Assembly (NCBI GenBank): GCA_964349515.1
Contig: CAYGHG010000025.1
Span: forward strand, 1-28,180
Direction: 5' to 3'
Length of the DNA: 28,180 nt
Source: CAYGHG01 sp964349515
GTDB lineage: Bacteria; Oederibacteriota; PGYV01; CAYGHG01
Positions 1 to 8,192 of the stretch are shown piece by piece; position 1 is the first letter of the stretch; each line of letters starts with the position of its first letter. The position numbers and the translations under genes were made by a program. The notes below the pieces were generated by a model, which was not told the origin of the DNA, made no database searches, and worked only from the letters and a program-made list of their open reading frames with translations.

Positions 1-61
1 TTGTTATACTTTTTAACGTTACAACCATTTTTATTTAAAAATTAATTTTCCGGAGGTTTTT

Positions 62-337
62 ATGACAGGAGTCATTTTAGGTGTTGTTCTTCTTGTGCTT
101 TTAATTGCGCTTGTGGTGCTTCAGGGGGCTATTGAGTGGTTTAATTTTGACCCGGATAAACTCATACCGGGAAAGAAAAAAGAGAAAGAAGACCCTGCCG
201 CGCTGCCTGAAAAAAGCGCGCCTGTGGTTAAGATTTCGTCCAAAAAAGCTTCTGCGAAGAAGCCTGCTGGAAAAAAAGCCGCTGCAAAAAAGCCTGCTGT
301 AAAAAAAGCTGCTCCGAAAAAAAGAAAGGGGAAATAA
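62..337 (+). CDS. Small membrane-anchored protein with Lys/Ala-rich histone-H1-like tail
   Basis: The 91-residue product has one hydrophobic helix at about residues 4-24, a short FDPDKLIPG-like juxtamembrane stretch, and a very basic tail. From about residue 58 to the end the tail is almost only Lys, Ala, Pro and Ser, with repeated KKPA/KKAA motifs. Such tails are known from eukaryotic H1 and from bacterial H1-like proteins (Chlamydia Hc1, Bordetella BpH1), where they bind DNA. The positive-inside rule puts the tail in the cytoplasm. The start follows a clear ribosome site (CGGAGG, about 50-55), and mreB begins three bases after the stop, so the two are almost certainly cotranscribed. I do not recognise a named family. 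It lacks the Gly-Pro hinge and amphipathic helix of TatA. Nucleic-acid tethering at the membrane is inference. No convincing promoter is visible in bases 1-61. Confidence 0.75.
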   Translation: MTGVILGVVLLVLLIALVVLQGAIEWFNFDPDKLIPGKKKEKEDPAALPEKSAPVVKISSKKASAKKPAGKKAAAKKPAVKKAAPKKRKGK

Positions 338-340
338 GAA

Positions 341-1387
341 ATGATATTTGATTACCTGCTCGGAATGTTTTCAAGCGACATGGCTATAGACTTAGGGACT
401 GCCACATCGCTTGTATATATAAAAAATAAAGGCATAGTCCTGAAAGAACCCTCCATAGTCGCGCTTTACAAGGGCCGCGAGGTAATAGCGGTCGGAGAGC
501 AGGCAAAGGCAATGGTCGGAAAAACCCCGGGTGAAATACAGGCTATACGGCCCATGAGGGACGGCGTTATTGCAGATTTTAACGTTACCGAAAAAATGCT
601 CAGGTATTTCATAGTGAAAGTCCACAACAGGCATTCCATGGTAAACCCGAGGATAGCTATATCAGTTCCCAAAGGAGTAACGCCGGTTGAAAAGCGCGCT
701 GTCAGGGAATCAGCTCTTCAGGCAGGCGCAAGGGAAGTATACTTAATTGACGAGCCCATGGCAGCGGCAATAGGCGCGGGGCTGCCCGTAGAAACGCCTG
801 TAGGTCATATGGTAGTTGACATCGGAGGAGGCACGACTGAAGTTGCGGTTATATCAATGGGCGGGCTTGTAGTATTTAATTCAATCAGGACAGCGGGCGA
901 CAGGTTTGACGACGCCATAACAAATTATATCAGAAAAGCTTACAACCTTCACATCGGCGAAAGAATGGCCGAAAAGGTAAAGATAAACATCGGCTGCGCC
1001 ATAAAAATGGAAGAGAACACGGAAATGGATGTAAAGGGCAGTGACCTGACGACAGGGCTTCCGCGCACCATAAAACTTTCTTCCGAAGAAATGGCCTCGG
1101 CTCTTGAAGAGCCGGTGAATAAAATAGTGGAAGGCATAAAGTACACGCTTGAGCAGACAAAACCGGAACTCGCGGCTGACATCATAGACAAGGGCATAGT
1201 AATGACAGGCGGAGGATCGCAGTTAAGAAATCTGGACCAGAAAATCCGTGAAGAAACGGGAGTGCCGGTTCACATAGCCGAAAACCCACAGGAGTGCGTC
1301 GTAAAGGGCGCGGGCAAAATGCTGGAAGAGCAGCTCGATGTCCTGCGCAGGCTTTCCTTTGAGGGCGACGACACTTACATAGCCTGA
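341..1387 (+). CDS. mreB: Rod shape-determining actin homologue MreB
   Basis: This is a bacterial actin that polymerises on the inner face of the cytoplasmic membrane and positions the elongation machinery. All actin-fold nucleotide motifs are visible: phosphate-1 loop DLGTATSLVY near residues 17-26, phosphate-2 loop VVDIGGGTTEVAVIS near residues 158-172, and the adenosine motif VMTGGGSQLRNLDQKI near residue 287. The 348 residues match the family's usual length (about 335-350). It is the second gene of the shape operon and is followed after three bases by mreC, so mreBCD is in canonical order. The N-terminal MIFDYLLGMFSSD stretch is hydrophobic and could be a membrane-binding amphipathic helix, as in Gram-negative MreB. 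Assignment is secure. Confidence 0.98.
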   Translation: MIFDYLLGMFSSDMAIDLGTATSLVYIKNKGIVLKEPSIVALYKGREVIAVGEQAKAMVGKTPGEIQAIRPMRDGVIADFNVTEKMLRYFIVKVHNRHSMVNPRIAISVPKGVTPVEKRAVRESALQAGAREVYLIDEPMAAAIGAGLPVETPVGHMVVDIGGGTTEVAVISMGGLVVFNSIRTAGDRFDDAITNYIRKAYNLHIGERMAEKVKINIGCAIKMEENTEMDVKGSDLTTGLPRTIKLSSEEMASALEEPVNKIVEGIKYTLEQTKPELAADIIDKGIVMTGGGSQLRNLDQKIREETGVPVHIAENPQECVVKGAGKMLEEQLDVLRRLSFEGDDTYIA

Positions 1388-1390
1388 TAG

Positions 1391-2179
1391 ATGAAAAAAA
1401 AGCTGTCAAAGAAAAGCGCCCTGATTATTTCAGCCGTTGCGCTGGTTATCACTTTTATCCTTCTTGCCAATGAAATCAAACTCGGTATTTTTGCGGCTTC
1501 CGCGGGCCGGGTGAGCAAATCCGTTTCAGACTATGTATTTTATGTTAAAGACACATTCAAATCCATCAAGTACGTTTCCGCCGCAAAAACAGGCATACAG
1601 GTTTTGACCCGGAAAAACATCTCGCTCGACGCGGAAAATCAGGCGCTAAAAGCCGAGAATGAAAAATTAAAAAGGCTTCTTTCGCTCCGCCCGGGAAAGA
1701 CATCGCCGCTTAAGGTGAGGGCTGTTGCCTCGGTAATATCCGCGACAGACGAAGGATTCATATACTACTACACCGTTGACAAAGGCTCTGATGACGGCGT
1801 GGAAGAAGGCGACGGAGTGCTGTCGGCCTCAGGAGTCATAGGCAGAGTGGCTTATGTTTCGCCTTCGTTCTCCAAGGTGCAGCTCATAAATGACGCCAAA
1901 TCATCAATAAGCGCAAGGATAGAGCGCAGCCGGGTTACCGGCATTGTGACCGGCAGCGGAGTGGCCTGCGAAATGAATTACGTTCCGAAAGAAGAGGATG
2001 TGGAGGCCGGTGATATTGTCGTATCCTCGGGTATCGGCAGGTCTTTTCCGGAAGGCCTCAAAATCGGAACTGTCTCAGCTATCGACAGAAAGGCAGAAGG
2101 GCTTTCTATGAAAATTACGGTAAAGCCCTTTTCTGTGACTCAGGCGCCGGATGAAGTGCTGATATTAAGAAAAAAATAA
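1391..2179 (+). CDS. mreC: Rod shape-determining protein MreC
   Basis: This is a bitopic inner-membrane protein of the elongasome. Its periplasmic domain activates PBP2-RodA and can form filaments. The 262-residue product has a cytoplasmic Lys-rich N-terminus, one membrane helix at about residues 9-26, a predicted coiled coil at about 75-98 (DAENQALKAENEKLKRLL), and then the two beta-barrel MreC domain with the typical stretch GVIGRVAYVSPSFSKVQLI and the later IVVSSGIGRSFPEGLKIG. Length and order fit the family. It starts three bases after the mreB stop with only a weak ribosome site, which suggests translational coupling. Confidence 0.96.
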   Translation: MKKKLSKKSALIISAVALVITFILLANEIKLGIFAASAGRVSKSVSDYVFYVKDTFKSIKYVSAAKTGIQVLTRKNISLDAENQALKAENEKLKRLLSLRPGKTSPLKVRAVASVISATDEGFIYYYTVDKGSDDGVEEGDGVLSASGVIGRVAYVSPSFSKVQLINDAKSSISARIERSRVTGIVTGSGVACEMNYVPKEEDVEAGDIVVSSGIGRSFPEGLKIGTVSAIDRKAEGLSMKITVKPFSVTQAPDEVLILRKK

Positions 2180-2194
2180 GTATATGAGGCGGCA

Positions 2195-2713
2195 ATGAAG
2201 ATAAAATTTAAAAGCCTGCTTGTATTGCCTGCTTTCATAGCCGCATACCTGCTTGATTCGGGCGCGCACGCTATGGGGCCGTTGTTCAGGCACATAGATT
2301 TCATCATGATAGCTTCTGTTTACGCCCTTTTGAGGGGCCGCGAGGCCGACGCATTCATTTTCGGATGTTCTGCATATATACTGCGCGAGCTTAGTGTTAT
2401 GCCTATGCCCGGCCTTACGTCTTTTCCGGCCGCGGCGGCGCTGTTTTGCGCTGTGCTGATGTCAGGCTCGCTTTATAAGGGTAATTTTATCACAAAGGTA
2501 TTTATACTCACGTCGGCCTGCCTGGTCAAGGCGGTTGTTTATACGGCGGCGGTATGGCTCTATTACTGGAAGGGGAATTTTTATTTTTTTACCCTGATGC
2601 CGCTTGCAGGCGTAATCTCGACGGCCGCAGCGGGTGCGCTTGTTTATAAAATTGCGGATTTCAACTATAGAGGGAGTTTTAGATGGTTCAAAATGAAATC
2701 CGCGGCAAAATAA
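2195..2713 (+). CDS. mreD: Rod shape-determining protein MreD
   Basis: The 172-residue product is very hydrophobic, with about five predicted membrane helices and almost no motif conservation, as usual for MreD. Its position between mreC and mrdA is the main support, with the stretch LLRGREADAFIFGC near residues 46-59 resembling the conserved loop seen in MreD after its second helix. The last 31 bases overlap mrdA in another frame. The ribosome site for mrdA (AGAGGGA, 2669-2675) therefore lies inside mreD, which implies coupled translation of the two. The role is as a membrane partner of MreC in the elongasome. Confidence 0.88.
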   Translation: MKIKFKSLLVLPAFIAAYLLDSGAHAMGPLFRHIDFIMIASVYALLRGREADAFIFGCSAYILRELSVMPMPGLTSFPAAAALFCAVLMSGSLYKGNFITKVFILTSACLVKAVVYTAAVWLYYWKGNFYFFTLMPLAGVISTAAAGALVYKIADFNYRGSFRWFKMKSAAK

Positions 2714-4482
2714 AAAAAACATATAAAACGCTCGGCAGAATTAACGTGCTGGGATTTATAGCCGCCGCCGCGTTTGTTATCCTGATAGGCAGGCTTTTTT
2801 ACCTTCAGGCGGTAAAGGGGGGGCATTACAGCAAAATTGCAGAGAACAACTGTGTCAGCCTTGTAAAACTTAAGGCCCCGCGAGGGGAAATATACGACAG
2901 AAATTATGTAAAACTTGTGGCAAACAAACCGTCATATATGCTCGGTATCATACCATACCATTTCGCGAGAAACGCGGACCAGGAAACTGCGGTAAACAGA
3001 ATTGCCGCCATGATCTCGCTTGCGCCTGAAGAAATAGAAAAAAGGCTGAAACGCAGGCCGGAGTACATACTTGAACCGGTGCTGATTAAGAGGGACATTG
3101 ACGACAGGGAGCTTTCTTTTCTTGAAGAGATTAAAAATGAAATAAGCGGCATAACGATACTTCATGAGCCCAAACGGCACTATGATTACGGCAACGCGGC
3201 ATCCCACGTGCTCGGCTATGTCAGTGAAGTATCCGAAGAACAGCTGAAAATGAAACGTTTTGAAAAGTATTCCGCGGGAGACATTATCGGCCAGGCCGGG
3301 GTGGAAAGTTTTTACGACCGTGAAGTAAGGGGCAAAGACGGGGCTGTTTATATCCTGACTGATGCACAGGGGAGGCAGAAAGAAATAATGGAAACTATCA
3401 GCCCCAAACCGGGAAGAAATCTTGTGCTTACAATAGATTCCAGGCTTCAGCGTTTTACGGAGTCACTGCTTGAATCAAAAAAAATAAAGGGTGTTGTAAT
3501 AGCTTCAGAACCGAGAACGGGCGAAATACTCTGCATGGTTTCAAAACCTGATTTTGACCTTATGCACTTTAGCGGAAGAATCAATGCCAGGGAGTGGAAA
3601 AAACTGATTAGAAACAAGGACAACCCCATAACAAACAGGGCTGTTCAGGGGCTGTACTCGCCGGGGTCCATTTTTAAAATACCCGTGGGCTGCGGGGCTC
3701 TTGAGGACAAAATAAACGAGCCTTCAACTTCATACCTGTGCGAAGGCATACACTGGATAAAAACCTGGCCTTACAAATGCTGGCGCCGCTCGGGCCATGG
3801 CTGGGTGGATTTCAACAGGTCCATAGCCGAGTCCTGCGATGTATATTTTTACAAGTCAGGCATTGCAATGACGGTTGAAGGGCTTCACAAATATGCGTTG
3901 ATGTTCGGGCTGGGTGAAAAGACGGGAATAGACCTTCCCGGGGAAAAAGGCGGGGTGGTGCCGTCGAGGGAGTGGAAAAGGCGCGTTGCCCGTTCGCCGT
4001 GGTTTCCGGGAAACACCGTTATGATGTCCATCGGCCAGGGGTACATAACTTCCACGCCCATACAGATATTAAACCTGATAAATGTAATGGCAAATGACGG
4101 GTATGCTGTTACCCCGAGGGTCTTAAAGGCTGTGACGGCAGACGACAGGAAGATAGTCCGCAGGACAGAATCAAAAAAACTATTTGAAATTAAGATTTCA
4201 AAGAAAAATATTGATCTTATGAAGAGGGCGCTGCGGCTGGTGGTATCCGGCGGCCGCGGCACGGGTGCAAAGAGCAGGGTGCAGGGTATCAGGGTGGCGG
4301 GAAAAACCGCCACTGTAGAAAACCCGCATGGCGAGAACCATGCCATGTTTGTGGCGTACGCGCCTTATGAGAAACCGGAGATTTCCGTTTACGTGCTTGT
4401 GGAGCACGGCGGCGGGGGCGGCGATCAGGCGGCGCCCATAGCGAAAGAAGTGCTTGAATACTATCTGAAGGTGCTGAAATGA
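2683..4482 (+). CDS. mrdA: Penicillin-binding protein 2 (elongasome transpeptidase)
   Basis: This class B PBP cross-links peptidoglycan during side-wall growth together with RodA. The 599 residues contain an N-terminal membrane helix (about 22-42), a pedestal/dimerisation domain beginning with LKAPRGEIYDRN, and a transpeptidase domain. The catalytic serine sits in SPGSIFK (S329, K332). The second motif is SCD at 384-386, the PBP2-type SxD form. The third motif, normally KTG, reads K541-T542-A543 within AGKTATVENPHGENHA. The family usually has AGKTGTAQNPHGEDHA here, so this protein differs at three of the central residues. Nothing else suggests decay: the frame is open and the C-terminal EHGGGGG stretch is intact. 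The start at 2683 has AGAGGGA seven bases upstream. Identity is sure; full transpeptidase activity is less so. Confidence 0.97.
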   Translation: MVQNEIRGKIKKTYKTLGRINVLGFIAAAAFVILIGRLFYLQAVKGGHYSKIAENNCVSLVKLKAPRGEIYDRNYVKLVANKPSYMLGIIPYHFARNADQETAVNRIAAMISLAPEEIEKRLKRRPEYILEPVLIKRDIDDRELSFLEEIKNEISGITILHEPKRHYDYGNAASHVLGYVSEVSEEQLKMKRFEKYSAGDIIGQAGVESFYDREVRGKDGAVYILTDAQGRQKEIMETISPKPGRNLVLTIDSRLQRFTESLLESKKIKGVVIASEPRTGEILCMVSKPDFDLMHFSGRINAREWKKLIRNKDNPITNRAVQGLYSPGSIFKIPVGCGALEDKINEPSTSYLCEGIHWIKTWPYKCWRRSGHGWVDFNRSIAESCDVYFYKSGIAMTVEGLHKYALMFGLGEKTGIDLPGEKGGVVPSREWKRRVARSPWFPGNTVMMSIGQGYITSTPIQILNLINVMANDGYAVTPRVLKAVTADDRKIVRRTESKKLFEIKISKKNIDLMKRALRLVVSGGRGTGAKSRVQGIRVAGKTATVENPHGENHAMFVAYAPYEKPEISVYVLVEHGGGGGDQAAPIAKEVLEYYLKVLK

Positions 4483-5603
4483 AAATTTTTTCAAGAATAA
4501 AGCCGCTGCAGATTTTAAGGAATTTTTTTAGAAACCTCAATTTCGCCCTCCTGGGTATTACCTTTCTCCTGGTGGCGGCGGGTGGTTTTGCCGTATACAG
4601 CGCGACAGGCGCGGATGTCAACCCGTTATTCATAAAACAGCTGACCTGGTACGGGATCGGAACTGTTTTTTTGTTTGTGTTTGCAGGGCTCAATTACAAC
4701 AGGCTGGTGGAGAGTTCTTACTATATTTACGGGTTTTTCCTGATTCTTCTGACAGCCGTGCTTTTTGTCGGGCATACTTCGCTCGGCGCACAGAGGTGGC
4801 TCGACATAGGGCCCCTGCGTTTTCAACCCAGTGAATTTGTAAAGATTGTTCTTTCGTTCGCTGTAATCAGAATGATACTGGTAAACCACAGGGAGGGGTT
4901 CACCTGGAAAAATATAGTAAAAATTTTACTTTTAGCCGGTGTCCCGATGCTGCTCGTTTTAAAACAGCCGGATTTAGGGACAGTGCTTCACCTGATTCCG
5001 GTGCTTTACACACTGCTTTTTATGGGAAACATAAAGCCCCTGAAACTGGGAATAATAACACTGGCGGCAGCCGCTCTTATGCCTATTGCTTATTTTTTTC
5101 TCAGGGACTATCAGAAGCAGCGTCTGCTGGTGTTTTTAAACCCCGAGATTGACCCTCTCGGCGCGGGCTACAATGTCATACAGTCGCAGATTGCGGTGGG
5201 CTCAGGCATGCTCTTTGGCAAAGGATTCGCCCAGGGCACTCAGAGCCAGCTGGATTTTATTCCGATAAAGTACACTGACTTTGTATTTGCGGTAATCGGG
5301 GAGGAGTTTGGTTTCTTTGGCGGTTTTATAATCATAGCAATTTACCTGATGCTTGTGATGGAAGCCCTTAAGATAGCGAAACTTTCAAAAAACAGGGCCG
5401 GTAAAATGATGGCCTCGGCAATAGCTGCTGTTATTTTTTCACAGGTTTTTATTAATATAGGAATGAACATGGGCATAATGCCTGTTACGGGAATTACGCT
5501 GCCGCTTTTAAGCTACGGCGGTACTTCGGTTCTTGTGATAATGATATCCCTCGGGATATTACAAAACATATACAGGGAATATATGAAAGCGGAGGAAAAG
5601 TGA
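4479..5603 (+). CDS. rodA: SEDS peptidoglycan polymerase RodA
   Basis: RodA polymerises lipid II into glycan strands and works as a complex with PBP2. The 374-residue protein has about ten membrane helices and the SEDS signatures: QPSEFVKI near residue 117, GAGYNVIQSQIAVGSG near 229, and KGFAQGTQSQLDFIPIKYTDFVFAVIGEE. The aspartate of YTDF is D267 and corresponds to the essential aspartate of the RodA periplasmic loop. LPLLSYGGTS near the C-terminus separates RodA/FtsW from other membrane proteins. The ATG overlaps the mrdA stop (ATGA), so the partner enzymes are translationally coupled. RodA is preferred over FtsW because of the neighbouring mreBCD and PBP2. Confidence 0.96.
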   Translation: MKIFSRIKPLQILRNFFRNLNFALLGITFLLVAAGGFAVYSATGADVNPLFIKQLTWYGIGTVFLFVFAGLNYNRLVESSYYIYGFFLILLTAVLFVGHTSLGAQRWLDIGPLRFQPSEFVKIVLSFAVIRMILVNHREGFTWKNIVKILLLAGVPMLLVLKQPDLGTVLHLIPVLYTLLFMGNIKPLKLGIITLAAAALMPIAYFFLRDYQKQRLLVFLNPEIDPLGAGYNVIQSQIAVGSGMLFGKGFAQGTQSQLDFIPIKYTDFVFAVIGEEFGFFGGFIIIAIYLMLVMEALKIAKLSKNRAGKMMASAIAAVIFSQVFINIGMNMGIMPVTGITLPLLSYGGTSVLVIMISLGILQNIYREYMKAEEK

Positions 5604-7057
5604 AGAAAATTTACATTAATTCGGAGGATTTTGACACGACAATAGCGGTTGAAGAAGACGGGAAGCTTGTAAATCTTTTTACCGAAAGGAAGGTTTTCGC
5701 GAGGGCCGGCAATATCTTCAAGGGCAAAATCCAGAAAACCGTCAAGAATATGAATTTTGTATTCGTTGACATAGGCGACGATAAGCCCGGCTTTTTGTCG
5801 GAAGAGGACTATTTTGATTCTGAAGGCGCGGAGTACATCCGGACGGAAAACGGGTCTGAGGGAAATGAACCGGCAGGGCTCCCCAAAGAATTTGAAAAAG
5901 GGCGCGAACTCATGGTGCAGGTTCAGAAGGAACCTTATGCCACCAAAGGCGCGAGGCTTACAACAGAAATATCAATACCGGGATATTATGTGGTTTATTC
6001 CCCTTACTCAAAAGGTATCGGAATTTCCAGAAAAATCAGCGATGAAAAGGAGCGCTCAAGGCTTAAACACATAATCAGTACGGCAAAAAAAACATATGCC
6101 GACAGTTTTGGAATCATTGTCAGAACTCAGGCTGTCTCTGCAGGTGCGGGCGAGCTTGTCAGCGAAATTGCACGGCTTCACGAAGAGTGGCAGCAGGTGA
6201 AGAAAAACTACAAAAAAGGCAGGACCGGTTCGCTGCTCTACAAAGAGCAGGAAGCGGCGATAACAGTACTGCGTGAATTCGCGGATTCAGCGGTGGAAGC
6301 CGTGATAACAGACTCCGAGGAGATTTTCAGCCTTGCAAAGGGGTATATGACGGAAAACAACCGGGATGCTTCAAGGCTTAAACTGTATGAGGGGCCGGAC
6401 CCGCTTTTTGAATACTACGCGCTGGAGAGGCAGGTGGAAGGCGTATATAACTCCATCGTCTCGGTTAAGAAAGGCGGATACATAAAAACAGACATTACTG
6501 AAGCTCTGACGGTGATTGATATTAACTCAGGCAAGTTTAAGGGGAGCGAGAATGCCGAAGAATCTATCACGGCCGCAAATATTGCAGCGGCAAAAGAAAT
6601 AGCCAGGCAGATAATCCTGCGGAACATAGGCGGGCTGATAGTGGTGGATTTCATAGACATGCACAGGGAGGAAAACAGGAAGGCTGTGCGCAGGGTCATG
6701 GATGAAGAGTTGAAAAAGAGCAAGCTGTACTTTAAAACCGCCCCCATAAGCGAATTCGGGCTGATGGAAATATCGCGCAAGCGCATGTCTCAGAGGCCGG
6801 ATGACCTCTATTTTGAGCCCTGCGGCTGCTGCGGCGGCAGGGGAAGGGTTTTTACCACGGAAAACAATTGTATAAGGGCGCTTAAAAAGATAAAATATGA
6901 ATGCAAGAAGAGCCGGGAAAAAAATGTGGCGGTAATGTTTACGGAAGAGGTTAAAAAAGAGCTTTCTAAAACTTATAAGAAAAAAATCAGCGATATGGAA
7001 AAAAAGTATAAAAAGAAAATAGTCCTGAAGTCAGGGGCAAAGGGAGCCTCAGCATGA
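5600..7057 (+). CDS. rng: Ribonuclease G (RNase E/G family)
   Basis: This endoribonuclease cuts AU-rich single-stranded RNA in 16S rRNA maturation and mRNA turnover. The 485-residue product has an N-terminal S1 region (INSEDFDTTIAVEEDG, then RAGNIFKGKIQKT). The catalytic aspartates are D307 in VIDINSGKF and D350 in VVDFIDMH, 43 residues apart as in E. coli RNase E (303 and 346). The zinc-link pair is C408 and C411 (PCGCCGGRGRV). There is no long disordered scaffold tail, so it is the RNase G form. The start is GTG, overlapping the rodA stop (GTGA), with GGAGG four bases before it. In E. coli, rng (cafA) also lies downstream of mreBCD, so the link with the shape operon is old. The C-terminus is a basic KKYKKKIV-type tail. 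Confidence 0.95.
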   Translation: MKKIYINSEDFDTTIAVEEDGKLVNLFTERKVFARAGNIFKGKIQKTVKNMNFVFVDIGDDKPGFLSEEDYFDSEGAEYIRTENGSEGNEPAGLPKEFEKGRELMVQVQKEPYATKGARLTTEISIPGYYVVYSPYSKGIGISRKISDEKERSRLKHIISTAKKTYADSFGIIVRTQAVSAGAGELVSEIARLHEEWQQVKKNYKKGRTGSLLYKEQEAAITVLREFADSAVEAVITDSEEIFSLAKGYMTENNRDASRLKLYEGPDPLFEYYALERQVEGVYNSIVSVKKGGYIKTDITEALTVIDINSGKFKGSENAEESITAANIAAAKEIARQIILRNIGGLIVVDFIDMHREENRKAVRRVMDEELKKSKLYFKTAPISEFGLMEISRKRMSQRPDDLYFEPCGCCGGRGRVFTTENNCIRALKKIKYECKKSREKNVAVMFTEEVKKELSKTYKKKISDMEKKYKKKIVLKSGAKGASA

Positions 7058-8016
7058 TAGCGATTACCGGAGCGGCAGGTTTCATAGGTTCGGCAATAGC
7101 GAGGGAGCTTAATTTGAGGGGCGTTACGGACTGCCATCTGGTTGACAGCCTGGGCTGCGACGGCAGGTGGAAAAATCTAAACGGCCTGAAATTTTCGGAT
7201 TATGAGGAAAAAGAAAGTTTTTTAAAGAGGGTGGTCTTTGACGACCCTGCGCTTAAACATTCTGTGGACGGCATAATACATATGGGGGCTTGCAGTTCTA
7301 CCACCGAAAAAAACGCCTCTTTTCTTGTAGAAAATAATTATAAGTATTCGCAGGTACTCGCAAAGTGGTGCCTGAAAAACGGCAAAAGATTTGTCTATGC
7401 CTCTTCCGCCGCGACCTACGGGGACGGCAGCCGGGGTTTTGACGATGATGAAACAAAAACAGATGTTTTAAGGCCTCTTAATATGTACGGCTATTCAAAA
7501 CAGCTCATGGACCTTTGGGCGCTTAATACGGGAAGTTTAAAAAAAATAGCCGGAATAAAGTTTTTCAATGTTTACGGCCCGGGCGAGGCCCATAAAGATG
7601 ATATGAGAAGCGTGGTTCACAAAGCCTACGGGCAGATTATGAAAGAGGGGAAGTTAAAGCTTTTTAAATCCCACAGGGAAGGGTACGAAGACGGAGGCCA
7701 GCTGCGCGATTTTATATATGTAAAAGATGCCGTGAACATGACGCTTTATGTATATGAAAATAACATAAATGGTATTTTTAACGCAGGCACAGGCAAGGCC
7801 CGCTCGTTCGCGGATCTGGGACGCGCGTGTTTTAAAGCGCTCGGTAAAGAGCCTGCGATTGAATACATAGACATGCCGGAGGAGATAAGGGAAAAGTACC
7901 AGTATTTTACGGAAGCGAAAATGGACAAACTCAAAAATGCAGGATATGCAGTGAAGATTCACTCCCTGGAAGAAGGAGTGGAGGACTATATAAAAAAACT
8001 AAGCTATGAGCTATAA
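7054..8016 (+). CDS. hldD: ADP-glyceromanno-heptose 6-epimerase
   Basis: HldD (RfaD) converts ADP-D-glycero-D-manno-heptose to the L-glycero form used in the lipopolysaccharide inner core, acting in the cytoplasm with NADP. The 320 residues start with the Rossmann motif TGAAGFIGS. They include the epimerase-specific stretch MGACSSTTEKNASFLVENNY, the SSAATYG strand, and the catalytic pair Y145/K149 in NMYGYSKQLMD. The start overlaps the rng stop (ATGA). It marks the organism as diderm with a heptose-containing core. The 3' end is odd: three tandem AGCTATG/AGCTATA heptads at 8002-8022 cover the last codons and the TAA, so the terminal LSYEL is repeat-encoded. Confidence 0.95.
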   Translation: MIAITGAAGFIGSAIARELNLRGVTDCHLVDSLGCDGRWKNLNGLKFSDYEEKESFLKRVVFDDPALKHSVDGIIHMGACSSTTEKNASFLVENNYKYSQVLAKWCLKNGKRFVYASSAATYGDGSRGFDDDETKTDVLRPLNMYGYSKQLMDLWALNTGSLKKIAGIKFFNVYGPGEAHKDDMRSVVHKAYGQIMKEGKLKLFKSHREGYEDGGQLRDFIYVKDAVNMTLYVYENNINGIFNAGTGKARSFADLGRACFKALGKEPAIEYIDMPEEIREKYQYFTEAKMDKLKNAGYAVKIHSLEEGVEDYIKKLSYEL

Positions 8017-8106
8017 GCTATAAATTAATAGACAAGAGACAGAAGACATAAGAAAAAAGCAGGCGCTTAAGTTTTAACTTTCAGCTTTCAACTTTCAGTT
8101 TTCAGC
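8002..8106. repeat. Three short heptanucleotide tandem repeats after hldD
   Basis: Three different period-7 tracts sit side by side: AGCTATG-AGCTATA-AGCTATA at 8002-8022, AGACAAG-AGACAGA-AGACATA at 8030-8050, and a pyrimidine-rich CTTTCAG/CTTTCAA/TTTTCAG series at about 8078-8106. The last is the reverse complement of the TTGAAAG/CTGAAAG repeats found elsewhere in the window. No terminator-like hairpin is obvious between hldD and the pta promoter. Confidence 0.8.
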
Positions 8107-8124
8107 TTACCCGCCTTATATCGC

Positions 8125-8153
8125 TTTACAAAATGGTGTTTCGGAATTATAAT
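8125..8153 (+). promoter_or_regulatory. Housekeeping promoter of pta-ackA
   Basis: TTTACA at 8125-8130 and a perfect TATAAT at 8148-8153 are separated by exactly 17 bases. Transcription would begin near 8160, leaving a leader of about 33 bases with AAGGAG at 8181-8186 before the ATG at 8193. An upstream in-frame ATG at 8133 falls inside the promoter spacer and so cannot be the start from this promoter. Confidence 0.75.
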
Positions 8154-8192
8154 AATTTAGTTTTAAAATCCAATAACCAAAAGGAGTCTGAT

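Noticed and set aside
1..61. Promoter for the mreB operon
   Set aside because: A/T-rich sequence with a TATACT word but no acceptable -35/-10 pair. The promoter probably lies upstream of the window.
8133..8192. 20-residue N-terminal extension of Pta
   Set aside because: Its start codon lies inside the promoter spacer; the ATG at 8193 has a proper ribosome site.
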